Source: Candidatus Methanomethylophilaceae archaeon
Lineage (GTDB): Archaea; Thermoplasmatota; Thermoplasmata; Methanomassiliicoccales; Methanomethylophilaceae
Reading direction: 5' to 3'
Length of the DNA stretch: 64,000 nt
Assembly (NCBI GenBank): GCA_944322255.1
Contig: CALUOK010000003.1
Coordinates: 62,001 to 126,000 of the forward strand
This document shows positions 15,560-24,936 of the stretch, one piece after another. The number at the start of each line of letters is the position of its first letter. Position 1 is the first letter of the stretch. The notes under the pieces were generated by a model that was given only the letters and a program-made list of their open reading frames with translations, was not told where the DNA came from and made no database searches. Made by a program: the position numbers and the translations under genes.

Positions 15560-16576
15560 TCATAGGTCACGGTAATGTGCCAGCGCCTGAAGGTTTGCAT
15601 CCGGGGTCAGGGGCGGCACACCGCATTCCGGGGTCACGGCGTCGAAGCCCGCATCGGCGGACCTCATGGCCTGCGACACGACATCCCCGGGCGAACCCAT
15701 CAGCAGAGTGTGTATCGGATGGACCGCCCCGAACATCCTGCAGCGTCCCTCGACCTCGCCTATGAACCATTCGGGATCCGCGGACGTCTCCAGGCTGAGA
15801 GCCGTCGCGCCCGTGCGTGCCAGGTCGCGGACCACCCCGCGCGTGTCCCCGCAGGTATGGATGGTGCTGTACCCGTCGATCGAGGATATCTGCCTGATCA
15901 GGTACGGCTCGGTCAGCTCGTGGTACATCTCTGGTGAGAATATGTCCAGGCTGGCACTGCCGATTATGGTGACGTTGTCCGCGGACTCCGACAGGGCCTT
16001 CGCATAGGCGCAGGCGTAGGGGTCCATCGCCTTCGACCATCCCACGACCACGTCGCGGTCCAGGAGGTACCCCATGAGCGCGTTCTCCGCTCCAAGGAGC
16101 TGGCTCGCTATCCCAGGGGCGTCGATCATGCCGGCGGTCACGAAGAGGTCCCTGTTCTCCCTGCGGATCCTGTCCGCCACGTCGGCCACCATCCTGCAGC
16201 GGCCACCGGAGACGAACTCCTCCGGATCCATGATGTCCTCGGGCGGTGTCGGAACGGTGAGGTCGCCGCGACGGTACGGGGATGTCCTGATGCTCGGCTG
16301 GGTGTCGCCTCTGCCCGGGAGCAGCTCCGCCCCGAGCCTCTCTGCCTCGACCGTTATGCAGTACGGCACCCTCGCGCATGCGAACCCGAAGCGCCTGGAC
16401 ATCTGCAGAGCCAGAAGGGCCATACCCTCCGGGTCGAAGCTCGCCTCCGGCCATCTGGCGCCGCATGCCTCCATCTGCCCCACCGTCCCGGTCTGGGTGA
16501 AGACCGCCGGCGGCGGGAGGTCACCTTTGGACTGTCCCTCGAAGGCGTCCTCGATCTCCCGTCTGGTGTTCCTCAT
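15560..16576 (-). CDS. MtaA/CmuA-type uroporphyrinogen decarboxylase-fold methyltransferase
   Basis: Start placed at ATG 16576 (MRNTRREIEDAFEGQ), which overlaps the upstream gene's stop by 4 bases. The 338-residue product has the URO-D TIM barrel of methylcobamide:coenzyme M methyltransferases. The zinc triad is visible: IHTCGDTRG gives His-x-Cys near residue 245 and TPECGVPPLTP gives the third Cys near the C-terminus. Such proteins move methyl groups between corrinoid proteins and CoM (established for MtaA/MtbA). No corrinoid protein or substrate-specific MtxB gene lies nearby, so its methyl donor is unknown. Confidence 0.85.
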   Translation of the reverse strand: MRNTRREIEDAFEGQSKGDLPPPAVFTQTGTVGQMEACGARWPEASFDPEGMALLALQMSRRFGFACARVPYCITVEAERLGAELLPGRGDTQPSIRTSPYRRGDLTVPTPPEDIMDPEEFVSGGRCRMVADVADRIRRENRDLFVTAGMIDAPGIASQLLGAENALMGYLLDRDVVVGWSKAMDPYACAYAKALSESADNVTIIGSASLDIFSPEMYHELTEPYLIRQISSIDGYSTIHTCGDTRGVVRDLARTGATALSLETSADPEWFIGEVEGRCRMFGAVHPIHTLLMGSPGDVVSQAMRSADAGFDAVTPECGVPPLTPDANLQALAHYRDL

Positions 16577-17778
16577 CGTGTCCCCTCCGACCCGCCGCCT
16601 TCCGTCAGGACGTACCTCGCTGAACGCGTGCTGCCCTCGGCCTTCTGGACCAGGCCGGCCTTCCTCATCGTCTGCAGGAGGTTCGTGGCCTTGACCCTGA
16701 GCTGCTCCTCCGTGAGCTCCTTGGAGTCCCTGGACGCCAGCACCTCGGCGACGTCGGACCTGGTCACGAATCCCTTCGCCCTTATGAGATCCAGGACGGC
16801 GTCCTGGGCGGTGCCCGCCGTGTAGGCGGATGCGACCTCCTGCCCGGCCCCCGACGCGATGCACGGGAGGTCCCCGATCATCTCGACCAGACCCCTGCGG
16901 GCCAGGGCCTTGACCCTGCGGTCCGGGACGTAACGGTTCTTGGCCAGGCGGTCCAGGTCCATTATAGTCTTCAGGTCCAGGTCGTCCCTGAGGTCAAGGA
17001 CCCTAGCGTAGGATCCTCCCCTCAGACCGGAGAAGCGGACGGCCACCCTGTCGCCCAGGATGTCGAAGTCGGGCATGGGGAACCTGCGGTAGGCCTGCGA
17101 TAGGTACATCGAACGTATCCCGCTCCCGACGGCTGGTATCACGCCGATCCCCGCCATGGCGTTGTAGAGGAACGCGTTCCTGGGCGGCGGCCCCACCGGC
17201 GGCCCCTTCACGAAGGACTCCGGAGGGCGCTCGGGGAACGACCCCATGCTGATCACCGTGACCGACTCGTTCTCCCTCTCCACTATGTCGACGGTGCCCC
17301 CGAGCCCGTAGTCCTGATGGACAACGGCGTTCCTCACGGCCTCCAGCAGCGTCGACGTGCGGTATGCACTGACAACAGCCTCCGACTCCCCCGAACCGGT
17401 CCTGCAGGACCAGTTGCGGACCATGGACACGGCCTGCGTGGATGCCAGGAGCGCCGGGCCGTCGAAGGTGCGGGAGTCCACCACGGCCCCGTCGGGGTCA
17501 ATCAGCCTCCACCTGATGCATACGGACTGGGGGATCATGCGGTCCCCCGCCTTGCCCATGAGGATCAGGGCGGCCACGGTGACCTTTCCGCGCTTGAAGA
17601 CCCCCGTCCTGGCCAGGAACGTGGGGTCGTCCCATCCGGACGCCTCGTCGGCACGGTCCGGAAAGCGCTCCGAGAACGCGGCCCTCGCCGCCCGTATCGC
17701 CCCGGGATCCAGGTTCCTGACGTCGGCTCCGTTGACCACGTTGCCTGTCCAGTCCTCGTAAAGCCTCGGGGCGCTCAT
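16573..17778 (-). CDS. Schlafen/RecG-like ATPase-domain DNA-binding protein
   Basis: Start placed at ATG 17778 (MSAPRLYEDWTGNVVNG). The 401-residue product resembles the AlbA_2 plus HATPase_c_4 regulators: LLEAVRNAVVHQDYGLGGTVDIV is the GHKL-type N-box with the N-x3-H-x-DY motif, SMGSFPERPPESF and GSGIRSMYL follow. The C-terminus ends in a winged helix (VTRSDVAEVLASRDSKELTEEQ). The N-terminal AlbA_2 half appears shortened or diverged. It overlaps the MtaA-like gene by 4 bases, so it may regulate that gene; this is inference. Confidence 0.65.
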   Translation of the reverse strand: MSAPRLYEDWTGNVVNGADVRNLDPGAIRAARAAFSERFPDRADEASGWDDPTFLARTGVFKRGKVTVAALILMGKAGDRMIPQSVCIRWRLIDPDGAVVDSRTFDGPALLASTQAVSMVRNWSCRTGSGESEAVVSAYRTSTLLEAVRNAVVHQDYGLGGTVDIVERENESVTVISMGSFPERPPESFVKGPPVGPPPRNAFLYNAMAGIGVIPAVGSGIRSMYLSQAYRRFPMPDFDILGDRVAVRFSGLRGGSYARVLDLRDDLDLKTIMDLDRLAKNRYVPDRRVKALARRGLVEMIGDLPCIASGAGQEVASAYTAGTAQDAVLDLIRAKGFVTRSDVAEVLASRDSKELTEEQLRVKATNLLQTMRKAGLVQKAEGSTRSARYVLTEGGGSEGTR

Positions 17779-17813
17779 AACACCGCATCTGCGTGCACGT
17801 ACATAATGGCCCG

Positions 17814-18497
17814 TCACCTCGTCAGGGCCCAGGCTATGCCCTTCGCCAGACGGACGTCCGCGTCGCGGAAGTGGTTGCCAGGGTTCGTCTCGAACACCGC
17901 CTCGACTCCCCGTGACCGGTAGACCTCCAGAAGGCGGCGGTCGCATGCCTCGACCTCCCTCAGGAACCTGTTGCGGGTCCTCGACTCGCGGTCCCCCACG
18001 GACAGGTAGACGCTGTCAGGCCTCCTCCTGAAAGGAGTCTCATCCACGAAGTCTACGAAGCCGGGGTACCAGACGGAACCGGATGCGGACACGCACGAGC
18101 AGAACAGGTCCGTCACATGGGGGGCATAGAGTGCGAACAGCCCGCCCATGGAGTAGCCGGCGATCACCCTCCTGGATGCGGAACCTAAAACCCCCTCCGC
18201 GAAGGGGACCACGGACTCGGCGATGAAACGGGCATACTCATCGGCACCCCCGGAGAAGTCGTCGTCCTCGGACACCATCGGCCCGTGGGGCCACGGCGAG
18301 AGGTCCGCGTCCCATCTGAGGTCCGACACGGACACGAGGTCGAACCCGGGACAGCCCAGGGACGCGCAGCTCCTAAGGACGCTCTCCCCAGCCTCCGAAT
18401 ACATGCTCACGTACACCGCGGGCGCATCCGAGAGACCGGACGGGTACACGGTGACCGTCCTGCCCTCCAGCGTCTCTCTGAGAACCTTCCCGACCAT
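17814..18497 (-). CDS. alpha/beta-hydrolase (esterase D / enterochelin esterase-like)
   Basis: A 227-residue serine hydrolase of the putative-esterase family. The nucleophile elbow is GYSMGG (residues about 113-118), the acid is in YLSVGDRESRTRN, and the histidine is in NPGNHFRDADV. There is no signal peptide, so it acts in the cytoplasm. Family members hydrolyse short acyl esters, S-formylglutathione or siderophore esters. A GTTAAATCC TATA-like box lies about 25 bases before the ATG. It is the first gene of a same-strand series with the ATPase and MtaA-like genes (36-base gap). Confidence 0.8.
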   Translation of the reverse strand: MVGKVLRETLEGRTVTVYPSGLSDAPAVYVSMYSEAGESVLRSCASLGCPGFDLVSVSDLRWDADLSPWPHGPMVSEDDDFSGGADEYARFIAESVVPFAEGVLGSASRRVIAGYSMGGLFALYAPHVTDLFCSCVSASGSVWYPGFVDFVDETPFRRRPDSVYLSVGDRESRTRNRFLREVEACDRRLLEVYRSRGVEAVFETNPGNHFRDADVRLAKGIAWALTR

Positions 18498-18695
18498 GCC
18501 ACCCCATGCCCCGGGACGGATTTAACGATGGCCCGCCGGACGGGGACGAATCTCATTCAATCTCATTTCGGACCCGCCCGGAACGACTGGCCCGGGCCGG
18601 CCATCCCTATAACGATTAAATATCCCCTGGATTTGGAAGTTACAGTATGAGCGACCCGTCGGAAGGTCGCACTACATGTCCGGAGGAACGGCAAC

Positions 18696-19916
18696 ATGGT
18701 AGAAATCAAAGTCAAGAAACCCGAGTTCATCAGACTCCCCCGCGTGCAGAAGGTCCTGACCGCCTGCCTGCAGTGCGGATACTGCATCGACGTGTGCGAG
18801 GCCCACAACCAGACCCCCTGGGAGTCCGTCACGCCCAGAGGAAAGATCTACTACATCAACCAGCTGGACAAGGTCGGCACCGGGGCCCTCGACGGGCTCC
18901 TGGGCAGAGAGGTCACCCTGAGCCCCGAGTTCGTTGACGCCATGTACAAGTGCACCGGATGCGGGAACTGCGAGGTCGTCTGCCACGCCCAGATCCACCT
19001 GGTCGACTTCTGGGAGGACATGAGGGCCTGGATCGTCGAGAACGGCGCCGGACCGCTCTCCGCCCACAAGGGAATGGCCTCCAAGGTCAACAAGTTCCAC
19101 AACCCCTATGGCGAGCCCCCGTCCAAGAGAGACGCCTGGTGGCCCGCCGAGGTCGAGAGGCACACCCCCGCCGACGTCATCTTCTTCGCCGGATGCACCG
19201 GATCCTACAGGATGCAGCCCATCGCCCAGGCCGGAGTCATCGTCCTGGACAGGGCCGGGGTCAAGATGAACTGCCTCGGAGAGAAGGAGTGGTGCTGCTC
19301 CTCGCCCCTGCTGAGGACCGGAACCAAGAACGAGTCCCTCGGATGCGCCGAGACCGTCGTCGAGAAGGCCGACGGAATGGGAGCCAAGGACATGGTCATG
19401 ACCTGCTCCGGATGCTACAAGACCGTCTCCACCGACTTCGGCAAGTACTACGCCAAGGTCGGACAGAACGTCTACCACTTCTCCCAGTACGTCGAGCAGC
19501 TGATCAACGACAGGAAGCTGCCCCTCAACAACGAGTTCAAGCACAAGGTCACCTACCACGACCCCTGCCACCTCGGAAGGCACTCCGGCGTCTACGACGC
19601 CCCCAGGAACGTCATCAAGAAAATCAAGGGAATCGAGTTCGTCGAGATGGAGAGGTCCAGGGAGAACTCCAGGTGCTGCGGTGCCGGAGGAGGATACAAG
19701 TCCCAGTTCAACGACTTCGCCACCGCCGTCGCGGTGGAGAGGATCCACGACGCCGAGGCCACCGGAGCCGAGATCCTGATCACCTGCTGCCCCTTCTGCG
19801 TGCTGAACCTCACCCAGGGTGCCAAGAAGGCCGGGTCCAAGATCAAGGTCATGGACCTGTCCCAGGTGCTCCTCGAGGTCACCGCGCCCAAGAAGGAAGA
19901 GCCCGCTTCCGAGTGA
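18696..19916 (+). CDS. hdrD: heterodisulfide reductase subunit D-like protein
   Basis: A 406-residue protein. Two ferredoxin-type motifs, CLQCGYCIDVCE and CTGCGNCEVVCH, precede two CCG domains: GCTGSYR / EWCCSSPL / TCSGCYK and DPCHLGRHSG / RCCGAGGG / CCPFCVLN. In methanogens HdrD carries the two noncubane clusters that reduce CoM-S-S-CoB; Methanomassiliicoccales pair HdrD with an Fpo-like complex (established for the order). No HdrE gene is adjacent. A GGAGG ribosome site at 18680-18684 and a TATA-like TTAAATAT at about 18617-18624 imply a leader of about 50 nt. The first motif reads CxxCxxxC, slightly shortened relative to a classical ferredoxin. Confidence 0.85.
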   Translation: MVEIKVKKPEFIRLPRVQKVLTACLQCGYCIDVCEAHNQTPWESVTPRGKIYYINQLDKVGTGALDGLLGREVTLSPEFVDAMYKCTGCGNCEVVCHAQIHLVDFWEDMRAWIVENGAGPLSAHKGMASKVNKFHNPYGEPPSKRDAWWPAEVERHTPADVIFFAGCTGSYRMQPIAQAGVIVLDRAGVKMNCLGEKEWCCSSPLLRTGTKNESLGCAETVVEKADGMGAKDMVMTCSGCYKTVSTDFGKYYAKVGQNVYHFSQYVEQLINDRKLPLNNEFKHKVTYHDPCHLGRHSGVYDAPRNVIKKIKGIEFVEMERSRENSRCCGAGGGYKSQFNDFATAVAVERIHDAEATGAEILITCCPFCVLNLTQGAKKAGSKIKVMDLSQVLLEVTAPKKEEPASE

Positions 19917-19956
19917 ACCTAACCGCCGGGGCCCCGCCCCGGCACCTTACCTTTTC

Positions 19957-22701
19957 ATGCCTTTTCCCGAACTCTGCCCCGAACTCGTCTCCGCTCTCGC
20001 GAAGAGGGGCATAACCGAGCCCACGCCCCCTCAGGCCGACGTCATCCCCAGGATCCTGAAGGGCGGCAACATACTCCTCGTGGCCCCCACCGGCATCGGA
20101 AAGACCGAGGCGGCGATGCTGCCCATCTTCGACACGATCTTCCGCACCAAGGGCAGCAGGTCCGGGTTCAGGTGCCTCTACATCACGCCGCTCCGCGCCC
20201 TCAACAGGGACATGCTCCGCAGGATGGAGGAGTACGGCAACGCGCTGAACATCACCGTCGGCGTCAGGCACGGCGACACCTCCCAGGCGGAGAGGAACCA
20301 CCAGTCCCAGAACCCGCCGGAGATCCTGATCACCACCCCGGAGACGCTCCAGGTCATGTTCACCGGGAAGCGCCTGCTCCAGCACCTGAAGAACGTGCAG
20401 TGGGTGGTCGTCGACGAGATCCACGAGCTGTCCAACACCGAGAGGGGCGCCCAGCTCAGCGTCGCCCTGGAGAGGCTGTGCCTCGTGGCCGGGAACTACC
20501 AGAGGATCGGCCTGTCGGCCACCGTCGGGAACGTGGACAGCGTCGCCAGGTTCCTGGTGGGCCCCAGGAGGGAGGTCACCGTCCGCAAGCACGACACCCA
20601 CCGCGACTTCGACATCGACGTGGAGAGCCCCGCTCCGGCCCAGGATCCCGCACTACTCGACAAGCTGCAGAGCGACCCGGACATCCTGGCCGTGATGATC
20701 AGGGCCAGGGAGATCATCGAGTCCGGCAGGTCGACCCTGTTCTTCGTGAACACCAGGGAGACCGCCGAATGGCTCGCCGCCCGCTACCACCTGTGGGACG
20801 AGTCCATATCCATCGACGTCCACCACGGGTCCCTGTCCAAGGAGAACCGCATGGACATGGAGGACCGCTTCAAGAAGGGGGAGATCAAGGCGCTGATATG
20901 CACGTCGTCCCTGGAGCTGGGAATCGACGTGGGTTCCACGGACATGGTGATCCAGTACAACTCCCCCAGGCAGGTGTCCCGCATGATCCAGAGGGCTGGC
21001 CGCGCCGGCCACAGGATCGGCGAGCACATCAGGGCCAAGATCATCGCCACCGCGCCGGACGAGGTCGCCGAGGCCCTGGTGATCGCCAGGAGGTGCGACT
21101 CCAAGGAGCTGGAGTTCTGGGAGGGCAGGCCGCGCCCGCTGTCCGTGGTGGCCAACCAGCTCATAGCCATGACCATGTCCGGGGGCGTGGACAGGGAGAC
21201 CGCGTTCAGGGTCTTCTCCAACGCGTACCCCTTCAGGGACATAACCAGGCAGGACATCGAGGACGTGCTGGAGCAGCTCAAGTCGATCAAGATGCTGTTC
21301 GACGACGGCGACGCCTTCCGCAGGTCACGCAAGGGCATGAACTACTTCTACGAGAACATCTCGATGATCCCCGACGAGCGCTCGTACATGATCAGGGACA
21401 TCGGCACCCGCGCCGTCATCGGCACCCTGGACGAGAGCTTCGTGGCCTCCTTCGCGGAGGAGTACGCCATGTTCATCGCCAAGGGCCGCACCTGGAGGAT
21501 CGTGGAGATGCGCGAGGACGAGATCCTGGTGGAGGAGGCCCGCGAGGTGGGCTCCGTTCCGAACTGGGTGGGCTCGGACATCCCGGTGCCCTACGAGGTG
21601 GCCATGGAGGTGGGCAGGATGCGCCGCCTCAGGAACCTTCGGGACTATCCGGGCGACGACGGCTGCAGGAGGGTCCTGGAGAAGTACTTCGCCGACCAGG
21701 ACGAGAGGTTCAAGATGCCCACCGACAGGCTCATGACCGTCGAGGTCGGGGACCGTCTGGCGATTATCAACGGGTGCTTCGGCAGCAGGGTGAACGAGAC
21801 CCTCGGGAAGATCTACGCCGCCCTCCTGACCGCCCGCCTGGGCGAGAGCGTGGGGATGACCGCGGACCCCTACAGGATGATCCTGGAGCTGCCCCGCAAC
21901 ATGAAGCGCGACGACATACTGCAGACTGTCATGTCCGTGAAGCCGGGGACCATCGAGGCCCTGGCCAGGATCACGATCCTGAACTCCTCCTTCCTGAGGT
22001 GGAGGTTCGTCTTCGTGGCCAAGAAGTTCGGGATCATCGAGAAGAACGCCGACCACCGCTTCATGAACTTCAGCAGGCTGTTCGAGATGCACCAGGGCAC
22101 CCCCGCGTACAGGGAGGCCGTCAACAAGGTGCTGTGGGAGGACCTGGACATCCCCAACACCGAGAAGGTGGTCTCGATGATCGCCGACGGGGAGATCAAG
22201 GTGGAGCTCGGAGGCATCTCCGCCATAGGGCTGGAGGGCATAGTCCGCTCCAAGGAGCTCATGCAGCCGGTCCGCGCCGACCACTCCATCCTCATGGCCC
22301 TGAAGAAGAGGCTGGAGGACGAGGTGCTGTTCGCATCCTGCCTGAACTGCGGCTCCCAGTGGAGGTTCAGGGTCGGGGACGCGCCCAAGAGGTTCAAGTG
22401 CCCCCAGTGCGGCGGCGTGATGATAGCGGTCCTGAAGGGGTACGAGAGGGAGAACATCGGACTGGTGAAGCTGACCGAGATGAACGCCCAGGAGAAGAAG
22501 GACCGCATGCGCCTGTCCAGGAACGCCAACCTAGTGAACGAGCACGGCAAGAGGGCGGTCATCGCGCTGGCCGGCAGGGGCATAGGCCCCGACGCGGCAT
22601 CGAGGATACTTCGCAGCATCCACGTGGACGAGGACGACTTCTACCGCGACATCATGAACGCGGAGATCCTCTACGCCAAGAACAAGCGGTTCTGGGACTG
22701 A
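19957..22701 (+). CDS. Lhr-type superfamily 2 helicase (aLhr2-like)
   Basis: Start placed at ATG 19957 (MPFPELCPELVSALAKRG); the longer frame shadows hdrD. The 914-residue helicase has Walker A APTGIGKT (residues 43-50), a DEIH box (about 153-156), SATVGN motif III, TLFFVNTRETAEWLA motif IV and QRAGRAGHR motif VI, followed by the Lhr winged-helix and domain 4 regions, and a C-terminal C-x2-C...C-x2-C zinc ribbon (CLNCG...CPQCG). Lhr proteins unwind or anneal nucleic acid in repair. A second, larger Lhr relative is in the same window at 42308-47683. Confidence 0.92.
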   Translation: MPFPELCPELVSALAKRGITEPTPPQADVIPRILKGGNILLVAPTGIGKTEAAMLPIFDTIFRTKGSRSGFRCLYITPLRALNRDMLRRMEEYGNALNITVGVRHGDTSQAERNHQSQNPPEILITTPETLQVMFTGKRLLQHLKNVQWVVVDEIHELSNTERGAQLSVALERLCLVAGNYQRIGLSATVGNVDSVARFLVGPRREVTVRKHDTHRDFDIDVESPAPAQDPALLDKLQSDPDILAVMIRAREIIESGRSTLFFVNTRETAEWLAARYHLWDESISIDVHHGSLSKENRMDMEDRFKKGEIKALICTSSLELGIDVGSTDMVIQYNSPRQVSRMIQRAGRAGHRIGEHIRAKIIATAPDEVAEALVIARRCDSKELEFWEGRPRPLSVVANQLIAMTMSGGVDRETAFRVFSNAYPFRDITRQDIEDVLEQLKSIKMLFDDGDAFRRSRKGMNYFYENISMIPDERSYMIRDIGTRAVIGTLDESFVASFAEEYAMFIAKGRTWRIVEMREDEILVEEAREVGSVPNWVGSDIPVPYEVAMEVGRMRRLRNLRDYPGDDGCRRVLEKYFADQDERFKMPTDRLMTVEVGDRLAIINGCFGSRVNETLGKIYAALLTARLGESVGMTADPYRMILELPRNMKRDDILQTVMSVKPGTIEALARITILNSSFLRWRFVFVAKKFGIIEKNADHRFMNFSRLFEMHQGTPAYREAVNKVLWEDLDIPNTEKVVSMIADGEIKVELGGISAIGLEGIVRSKELMQPVRADHSILMALKKRLEDEVLFASCLNCGSQWRFRVGDAPKRFKCPQCGGVMIAVLKGYERENIGLVKLTEMNAQEKKDRMRLSRNANLVNEHGKRAVIALAGRGIGPDAASRILRSIHVDEDDFYRDIMNAEILYAKNKRFWD

Positions 22702-22733
22702 GCTTTATATACCGTCACCCTCAATCCGTACAC

Positions 22734-23252
22734 ATGGACGAGACGGTTCTAGGCAGATGGGACAGGAGGGCCTTCGGGGAGAGCGCTCTGGCCGTTCTGC
22801 GCGTCGTCTTCGGGTTCATGATGGTCTGGGCGTTCCTGGACAAGCTGCTCGGACTCGGCATGCTCACCTCGCCGGAGGCCGCGGTGATCAACGGCGGCTC
22901 CCCCACGGAGTACTACCTGACAGAGCTCGTCTCCGGCGTGTTCGCCGACTTCTGGCACATCTTCGCGGGCAACCCCTTTGTGGACTTCCTGCTCATGGCC
23001 GGCCTCCTCCTGGTGGGCGTGGCCCTGGTCACCGGGATCGCATCGAAGCTTGCCACGATCGGCATGTGCGTCATGATGCTGATGATGTACACCCTTTCCG
23101 TACCGCCGTCGGACAACCCCTTGGTCGACTACCACATCGCGTACGTCCTGGGGATGGTCGCGGTGTACTGCCTCGGGGGGTTCGACAAGCTGAGCCTGAA
23201 CGGATGGTGGTCCGAACTGGACGTGGTCCGGAGGTTCCCCATCCTCGGATGA
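22734..23252 (+). CDS. DoxX-family membrane protein
   Basis: A 172-residue membrane protein from ATG 22734, preceded 22-28 bases upstream by TTTATATA (leaderless). Four hydrophobic stretches are visible, for example LRVVFGFMMVWAFLDKLLGL, FLLMAGLLLVGVALVTGIA and IAYVLGMVAVYCLGGFD, in the DoxX/DoxD (PF07681-like) layout. The role of these quinone- or thiosulfate-related proteins is uncertain outside a few cases. The downstream flavodoxin-ferredoxin gene starts 63 bases later, so a redox link is possible. Confidence 0.75.
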   Translation: MDETVLGRWDRRAFGESALAVLRVVFGFMMVWAFLDKLLGLGMLTSPEAAVINGGSPTEYYLTELVSGVFADFWHIFAGNPFVDFLLMAGLLLVGVALVTGIASKLATIGMCVMMLMMYTLSVPPSDNPLVDYHIAYVLGMVAVYCLGGFDKLSLNGWWSELDVVRRFPILG

Positions 23253-23315
23253 CCGATAGCTTGTTAATCCCCGGACACGGATGCCTTATCCGGAACATCG
23301 GAGGTGCCATCGGAC

Positions 23316-24098
23316 ATGCTATTCTACTTCTCGGCCACAGGCAACAGCAAGAGGACAGCGGAGATCATCGCGGAGAGGACCGGCGACAGACTGGTCTCCG
23401 TATCCGGGGCGCTCGCATCGGGAGCGTTCTCGTACGACGCCTCGGGCGACGAGAGGATCGGGTTCGTCATACCCACCTACTTCTACAACCCGCCGAAGGC
23501 CGTGCTCAGGTTCGTCGAGAACCTGGAGATCGAGGGGGCCGGGGGCAAGTACGCCTACGTCGTCCTCACCCTGGGGACCAGGACAGGCACCGCCGGCAGG
23601 TCCCTGGCCAAGGCGCTGGCGGAGAAGGGTGTGGATGTCGTCGCGCAGTTCTGCGTCAGGACACAGTACACGTACATACCGTCGCTGGAGATCCCCGGGG
23701 ACGACGAACTGAACACGATCCTGGACGAGGCGGACGCCGACTCGGAAAAGATCGCGGCACAGGTGGAGGCGTTCGAGAAGGGCGACTTCAACAGGTTCGC
23801 CGGAACCGTGGCGGCCGCTGTGTCCCCCAGCATGAAGGCGGCGTACGACAAGGCCTCGGCCACGAGCAACTTCACACTGTCCGGCACATGCGACGGATGC
23901 GGGCTGTGCGCGAAGGTCTGCCCGGACGGGATCATCGGGATCTGCGAAGGCAGACCGGTCTGGAACTCCGATTCGTGCACCCTCTGCCTGGCCTGCCTGC
24001 ACCGCTGTCCGAGGGCGGCGATCGACCTGGGAGAATCCACGGTCGGCAAGAGACGCTATGTGAACCCGCGCACCGGGATGCCTGACGGCCCCATCTGA
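23316..24098 (+). CDS. EFR1-type flavodoxin plus ferredoxin protein
   Basis: Start placed at ATG 23316, 9 bases after a GGAGGTG ribosome site; a GTG at 23304 is an alternative. The 260-residue product fuses a flavodoxin-like domain (FYFSATGNSKRTAEIIAERT loop for FMN phosphate) with two C-terminal [4Fe-4S] motifs, CDGCGLCAKVCP and CTLCLACLHRCP. EFR1-family proteins are soluble electron carriers. Partner enzymes are unknown; genes around it do not form a clear pathway. Confidence 0.87.
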   Translation: MLFYFSATGNSKRTAEIIAERTGDRLVSVSGALASGAFSYDASGDERIGFVIPTYFYNPPKAVLRFVENLEIEGAGGKYAYVVLTLGTRTGTAGRSLAKALAEKGVDVVAQFCVRTQYTYIPSLEIPGDDELNTILDEADADSEKIAAQVEAFEKGDFNRFAGTVAAAVSPSMKAAYDKASATSNFTLSGTCDGCGLCAKVCPDGIIGICEGRPVWNSDSCTLCLACLHRCPRAAIDLGESTVGKRRYVNPRTGMPDGPI

Positions 24099-24719
24099 TC
24101 AGACGACGCGGTTGGTGACCGACCCGACGCCTCCGATCTCGGCCCTGACCACATCGCCGGGACGTATCTCCGACACGCCCTCGGGGGTGCCCGTTATCAG
24201 GATGTCCCCGGGCTCCATGGTCATGAAACGGGAGACGTACGATATCAGGAACGGCACGCCGAAGATCATGTTGCGCGTGTTGCCCTGCTGCCTGACCTCC
24301 CCGTTGACCGTCAGCTTCAGGTCCAGGTCCTGCACGTCCGCCACATCGCCTATCGGGACTGGTTCGGACATCGGGCCGAAGGTGTCCATGCCCTTGCTGA
24401 GGTCCCATGTGTTACCGGTTCTGCGGGCCTCGGTCTGCATGTCCCTGGCGGAGACGTCGTTGAAGACCGCCACATGGGAGATGTAGGAGAGAGCATCGGC
24501 TTCGGAGACGCCCTTGCACCTCCTCCCGAAGATCACCGCCAGCTCCACCTCGTGCTGCACGTTGGTCACGCCCTCCGGGATCACGATGTCGTCGCCGTCC
24601 GAAATCAGACAGCTCGGGGGTTTGAGGAACACCGTGGGTTCCTTAGGGAGTTCGGATTCCAGCTCCTTGACGTGCGAACGGTAGTTCCAGCCTATGCAGA
24701 CGATCTTCGTGGGGACCAT
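24099..24719 (-). CDS. fumarylacetoacetate hydrolase family protein
   Basis: Start placed at ATG 24719 (MVPTKIVCIGWNYRSHVKEL), which fits the about 205-residue length of FAH-type enzymes; an ATG at 24749 is also in frame. The metal site is visible: QHEVELAVIFG carries the E-x-E pair and NDVSARDMQ the aspartate. These enzymes cleave or decarboxylate 3-keto/acyl-pyruvate-type acids (oxaloacetate decarboxylase, acylpyruvase). The C-terminus has ILITGTPEGV and GDVVRAEIGGVG. Substrate unknown. Confidence 0.85.
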   Translation of the reverse strand: MVPTKIVCIGWNYRSHVKELESELPKEPTVFLKPPSCLISDGDDIVIPEGVTNVQHEVELAVIFGRRCKGVSEADALSYISHVAVFNDVSARDMQTEARRTGNTWDLSKGMDTFGPMSEPVPIGDVADVQDLDLKLTVNGEVRQQGNTRNMIFGVPFLISYVSRFMTMEPGDILITGTPEGVSEIRPGDVVRAEIGGVGSVTNRVV

Positions 24720-24777
24720 ACACCCGTATCTGCGGAACCTGGTTATCATTCCTTTGCGCCTGACCTCGTCTGGCAGA

Positions 24778-24831
24778 TCAGTACAAGTGTCAGTACAAGT
24801 GTCAGTATGAGTATGAGTATGAGTATGAGCA
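24778..24831. repeat. 12-bp and 6-bp tandem repeats upstream of the FAH gene
   Basis: TCAGTACAAGTG occurs twice back to back (24778-24801), then a TCAGTA unit and TGAGTA copies in a 6-bp period to 24831. No gene lies here. The array could be a slippage-prone spacer or a binding array between the FAH gene and its promoter. Confidence 0.75.
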
Positions 24832-24936
24832 GGTCTGACAGTTGTCTCTACCGATCTGCATAAAATCAGATTATGTCGGAATACCTCTTCCCCGACAGAC
24901 CGAATGACAGCAGACAGAGGATATGCCTGAAGAAGA

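Noticed and set aside
20172-22733. 1026-residue open frame overlapping the Lhr-type helicase
   Set aside because: Arg/Gly/His/Pro-rich out-of-frame shadow; only its last part, from 22734, is a real gene (DoxX).
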